DNA of 64,000 nt from Versatilivorator sp963663845 (GTDB lineage: Bacteria > Acidobacteriota > Terriglobia > Versatilivoradales > Versatilivoraceae). The notes beneath the pieces are model-generated. The model ran no database searches. It was given only the letters and a program-made list of their open reading frames with translations, and had not been told where the DNA came from. Shown one piece after another: positions 60,803-64,000 of this stretch. Position 1 is the first letter of the stretch, and every line of letters begins with the position of its first letter. The translations under genes were made by a program, and so were the position numbers. The DNA is taken from assembly GCA_963663845.2 (NCBI GenBank), contig OY760650.2, positions 1,426,001-1,490,000 on the forward strand, in the 5' to 3' direction.

Positions 60803-63352
60803 TCAATGATTGTGCGAAAATTGTCGAGAACTAATTAGGCCCCAGGCCAGGCTCTCGACGGCTTCTCTTCGAGGGCGCTCGGATATCATTGCCTCCAGCC
60901 GCGCCCGCTCCTCGGCCGTGGGAAACCGCGACAGGGCGGCCAGGTAGAGCTCGTCGACGATTTCTCCGTCTCCAGCCTCGCTCCGGAGCAGCCGGTCCAC
61001 GCGCCCGCCCTCTCGCGCCAGCTTTTCGGTAAAGGTCTTTCCCGTCAACATGTGCAAGGCCTGGGCTAGGGCGGGCTCGGGCTTGCCTTCGGGCAGGGTC
61101 TTGCGCTCATTGCGTTCGAAGACGTCCATGAACTGAGAGGGCATGCTCGGCATCAGGGCGATGGCCCGGGTGCCCGCGGCAAAGCCCCGCTCGCCGCTGG
61201 CGAACGTCTCGGGAACCTCGGTGACCTGCGAGATGGCATCCAGCAACACCGCCGCCGGCAGCGGCTTCGGCAGCGCGTGAGAGAAGTTCAGGCGATCGCC
61301 CCGGTTGGTCTGGTTGGGGATGCCCGACAACTGGTAGGTCCTGGACTGGACGATCACCCGCATCAGGTGCTTCACGTCGTGGCCGTTGACCCGGAAGTCC
61401 TCGGCCAGGGCCTTGAGCAACTCCGGGTGGGTGGGCGGATTGGTGGAGCGGAAGTCGTCGACGGGATGGACGATGCCCTTGCCCAGGAACCAGTCCCAGA
61501 CCCGATTGACAAAGGCTTCGGCGAAATAGGGGTGGGACACGATCCACTGCGCCAGTTTCATCCGCAGATCGGTTCGCTCGCCTTCCGGCAATTCCCGCCC
61601 GTCCAGGAAGCGCGGCTGGACCACCTTCTTGGTCCTGGGATGGACCACCCGGTCCTTGAGGGCGGGGTCGTCCACCAGCAGGGAGTCGTCCATGACCGAG
61701 TCCCGCAGATCCACCATCCTGCCGTAAAAGGCGGCCATCCCCCAGAACTGATCCTGGCTCCAGGCCTCGAAGGGATGGTTGTGGCAGCGGGCGCAGTCCA
61801 GCCGCCGGGCCAGGTAGACCCTCACCTGCTCGGCAATCATTTCCGCCGGCGGGATGATGAACCGCAACTGGTAGAAGAAGCGGGAGGGACCGTCGTAACC
61901 CTGGGCCGCAATCCTGTCCACCGCCAGTTGGTCGTAGGGCTTGTTGATGGCGATGCTCTGTCTCAACCACTCCCCGTAGAGCTGGGTGTCCTTGCCCAAC
62001 TGGGTGGCGCCGCCGTACCAGCGGAAGATCTCCCCGTACCTGAAGAAGAGAAACTCCTCGAATTCGGGCGAATTCAGAAGGATCTCGATGATCCGGTTGC
62101 GCTTGTCGGGGTCGGTGGAAGCCAGGAATTGGCGGACCCGGTTGGGCGGCGGCAAGGTCCCGGTCAAGTCCAGACAGACCCGCCGGAGAAACTCGGCATC
62201 GCTGGAGAGCTCCGAGGGGACGATGTTGAATTTCTTCAGCTTGGCGAAGACATGCCGGTCGATGAAGTTGTTTTCCGGCGCCTCGGGATAGCTGGGGAGC
62301 GGATCGGCGATCACGCCGAAACGGACGGCGGCGGCCCGGCCCGGCGCTCGAACCAGGACGCTGGTCTCCCCGGTCTTGTGGGCCTTGACCAGGCCCCCTT
62401 CGTCGACGTCCACCACCGATCGGTTGATGGACTCGTAGACGACCTGCCGGGTGACATCCTCTCGCCGGCCGTCGCTGAGGTGGGCCGTGACCAGAATCTG
62501 CTGCTTGCCATCCAGATCCAGCACGCTTGCCCGGGGGTAGACCTCCAGGCTCTCGATCTGGATGTTCTCGGATTCACCTTCCTCGCCGTAGGGGGCCCCC
62601 AATTGAATCCACTGGAGGATCCTGGCGTACTGGGGGGAGTCGGAGCCGAATCGGAGCCCGCCTCCGTGGGGTACCTGGAGAGTGGCCTTCTGCAGAATCA
62701 GGCTCTTCTCCGGATCCTTCAGATTCACCCGTGGATGGGGAGGTTCCTCCATTTCAGCCGTGAGGACTTCGAACTTCCCTCCCTCCACGATCCACTTGTA
62801 GTCGTCCCGCGGATAGGTGGCGTTGGTGGAAAGCTTGAAACCGCCCTGTCCGGGAACGGCGCCATGGCAGGTGGTGTTGTTGCAACCCTGTTGGGTCAGC
62901 AGCGACCCGATATCGCGAGGAAAGCTGAAGGGGCGCTTTTCTTGGGATCCCCGAATGGCGATGGAGGCCGTAGCCTCTCGTCCCGCCACCCGGGCCGTGA
63001 GCACCAGGTCGCCGTCCGCAAGCGGCTGGATGCGGCTGTGGGCGGAGAACCGGATCAATCCGGACTTGGAGCCGGAAAACTCCGCCTGCGCCGTGAGGTC
63101 GCGCTCCAGGCCGTCCGAGAAGGTTCCCATCACCAGAAACTGCTGGGAGGCATCGGCCCCCTGCAGCCGGACCTCGGAGGGCGCCAGGCGGAGTGACGAC
63201 GGTTGGGGCGAGGTTCCCTGGGCGGTTCCCTCAACCTCTGCAGCCTGGACAAGTGCCGCCAGCAAACAGGATGCCCCAAGGGCCCACACGGCAATCAGGG
63301 CGGCCGGCGTTCGGCGGATGGCGGAAGCCTTCCTGCAGGATTTCGTTTCCAT
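60803..63352 (-). CDS. DUF1549/DUF1553 protein with cytochrome c-like motifs, set 2
   Basis: The 849-residue secreted protein has a signal segment (TPAALIAVWALGASCLLAAL), an Ig-like region, CNNTTCHGAVPGQGGFKLST (cytochrome-like C-x4-CH), DUF1549 (CLDLTGTLPPPNRVRQFLAS; DCARCHNHPFEAW) and DUF1553 (EAFVNRVWDWFLGKGIVHPV; VQSRTYQLSGIPNQTNRGDR). ATG 63352 lies 5 bp after the upstream PPC stop, indicating an operon. It is about the same size and order as the set-1 protein. Confidence 0.88.
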   Translation of the reverse strand: METKSCRKASAIRRTPAALIAVWALGASCLLAALVQAAEVEGTAQGTSPQPSSLRLAPSEVRLQGADASQQFLVMGTFSDGLERDLTAQAEFSGSKSGLIRFSAHSRIQPLADGDLVLTARVAGREATASIAIRGSQEKRPFSFPRDIGSLLTQQGCNNTTCHGAVPGQGGFKLSTNATYPRDDYKWIVEGGKFEVLTAEMEEPPHPRVNLKDPEKSLILQKATLQVPHGGGLRFGSDSPQYARILQWIQLGAPYGEEGESENIQIESLEVYPRASVLDLDGKQQILVTAHLSDGRREDVTRQVVYESINRSVVDVDEGGLVKAHKTGETSVLVRAPGRAAAVRFGVIADPLPSYPEAPENNFIDRHVFAKLKKFNIVPSELSSDAEFLRRVCLDLTGTLPPPNRVRQFLASTDPDKRNRIIEILLNSPEFEEFLFFRYGEIFRWYGGATQLGKDTQLYGEWLRQSIAINKPYDQLAVDRIAAQGYDGPSRFFYQLRFIIPPAEMIAEQVRVYLARRLDCARCHNHPFEAWSQDQFWGMAAFYGRMVDLRDSVMDDSLLVDDPALKDRVVHPRTKKVVQPRFLDGRELPEGERTDLRMKLAQWIVSHPYFAEAFVNRVWDWFLGKGIVHPVDDFRSTNPPTHPELLKALAEDFRVNGHDVKHLMRVIVQSRTYQLSGIPNQTNRGDRLNFSHALPKPLPAAVLLDAISQVTEVPETFASGERGFAAGTRAIALMPSMPSQFMDVFERNERKTLPEGKPEPALAQALHMLTGKTFTEKLAREGGRVDRLLRSEAGDGEIVDELYLAALSRFPTAEERARLEAMISERPRREAVESLAWGLISSRQFSHNH

Positions 63353-63357
63353 GCGCT

Positions 63358-64000
63358 TTATCTTTCACCCCCGGCCGGCCGGCTCGCCAGTTGGCTCAGT
63401 TTCCTGGCGGGATTGGGATCCAGGATCGTCAGCGGAATCTTCTTGACCGTCAGCCTGGGACCGAGCCGGCCCCCGACAATCGGGCGGGCGGTCACCGTGA
63501 TCCAGACGGGCAAATGGGTGGGGGCCGCATCCTCCCGGGAATGAAGCACCACGCTGATGGTCTGGACCTTGGGCAGGTGGTGGTCGGCCCCCTTGATGAC
63601 CGGGGGCCTGGGACCTCCCGGCAACCTGTAGCTGCTGGCGCCGGGAAGAGCCTCGACCCCTGCCGGCAGGCCTTCGACCGACACCGCGATCTGATTGGAG
63701 GGCAGGAAGAAACCCTCTTCCTGCTCCAGGATCAAGGTGAGCTTGACGGCTTCACCGGCCAGCAGATTGACGCGGTGGGGATCGACCCGTCCGTCCTCGA
63801 AGTCTCGCGTTCGGGTTTCCAGGTGGATGTCGCCGACGTGGGGGATCTGCGGCCGGACCAGCACACGGTAGTGGAATCCGGGATCGCCCTTCCTGAGAGT
63901 CACATCCCTGACCCTGAGGTAGTAGTCCCCCCCTTTTTCAAAGGCGCCGATCACCTTGGCATCCACCGAAACCAGGTGAACGGCGGTGACGCTCCTGTAC
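63358..64000 (-). CDS. PPC-domain protein, set 2, C-terminal part (partial)
   Basis: The frame is open to the window edge and ends with TAA at 63360-63358. It resembles the C-terminal third of the set-1 PPC protein: FEKGGDYYLRVRDVTLRKGD, YRVLVRPQIPHVGDIHLETR, HRVNLLAGEAVKLTLILEQE and the final ILDPNPARKLSQLASR. It is the first gene of the second triplet seen here. Its N-terminus is outside the window. Confidence 0.82.
   Translation of the reverse strand, partial: YRSVTAVHLVSVDAKVIGAFEKGGDYYLRVRDVTLRKGDPGFHYRVLVRPQIPHVGDIHLETRTRDFEDGRVDPHRVNLLAGEAVKLTLILEQEEGFFLPSNQIAVSVEGLPAGVEALPGASSYRLPGGPRPPVIKGADHHLPKVQTISVVLHSREDAAPTHLPVWITVTARPIVGGRLGPRLTVKKIPLTILDPNPARKLSQLASRPAGGER

Overview
The window is a high-GC bacterial chromosome segment. 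Complete core genes (RNase J, UppP, FtsK, an Lgt-family protein, TrxB, RsmA, PurA, PDH E2/E3, DusB-type synthase, IspG) sit next to two sets of secreted PPC, DUF1549/DUF1553 and DUF1501 proteins and to many dispersed 'gcgggcg…cgcccgc' palindromic repeats. That combination is typical of Acidobacteriota (Bryobacterales/Vicinamibacteria-like), with Planctomycetota or Verrucomicrobiota as alternatives. No rRNA or tRNA gene was seen, so the assignment is an inference from gene content.

Region 1 (1-18.3 kb) is a decayed defence/toxin-antitoxin island. It holds the end of a type I methylase (HsdM), an orphan VapB, a DUF2335 membrane protein and HsdS. A STAND-type P-loop NTPase of about 1,500 residues follows. 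It is cut into four pieces by three insertion sequences: an IS1634-like element (3815-5899) and two different IS630-family elements (6318-7565 and 10572-11784). Removing the IS and one target copy restores the frame at two of the three junctions. From 13.0 to 17.2 kb there are seven antitoxin-type genes or relics but only one intact toxin (VapC at 16526-16930). The other toxins are stumps or are missing. A dCTP deaminase with an overlapping unknown partner closes the island.

Region 2 (18.4-35.3 kb) holds housekeeping genes: an MFS exporter, a four-copy ~390-bp repeat array, a TPP enzyme, a 251-bp MITE-like element, rnj-uppP-ftsK, an lgt-like gene, ridA, trxB, rsmA, purA and a TonB-dependent receptor. 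Region 3 (35.3-48 kb) has IS110 copy 1, an aldo/keto reductase, lpd-pdhC, an O-antigen ligase-type gene and a methyltransferase, the second MITE-like copy, dus, a TPR protein and ispG.

Region 4 (48-64 kb) has a DUF3108 protein and two tandem minus-strand PPC / DUF1549-1553 / DUF1501 triplets. The downstream triplet is split by mobile DNA: IS110 copy 2 (no difference seen from copy 1, opposite orientation) and a group II intron. The intron sits exactly at the edge of a palindrome inside a dispersed repeat. Uninterrupted copies of the same site occur elsewhere in the window.
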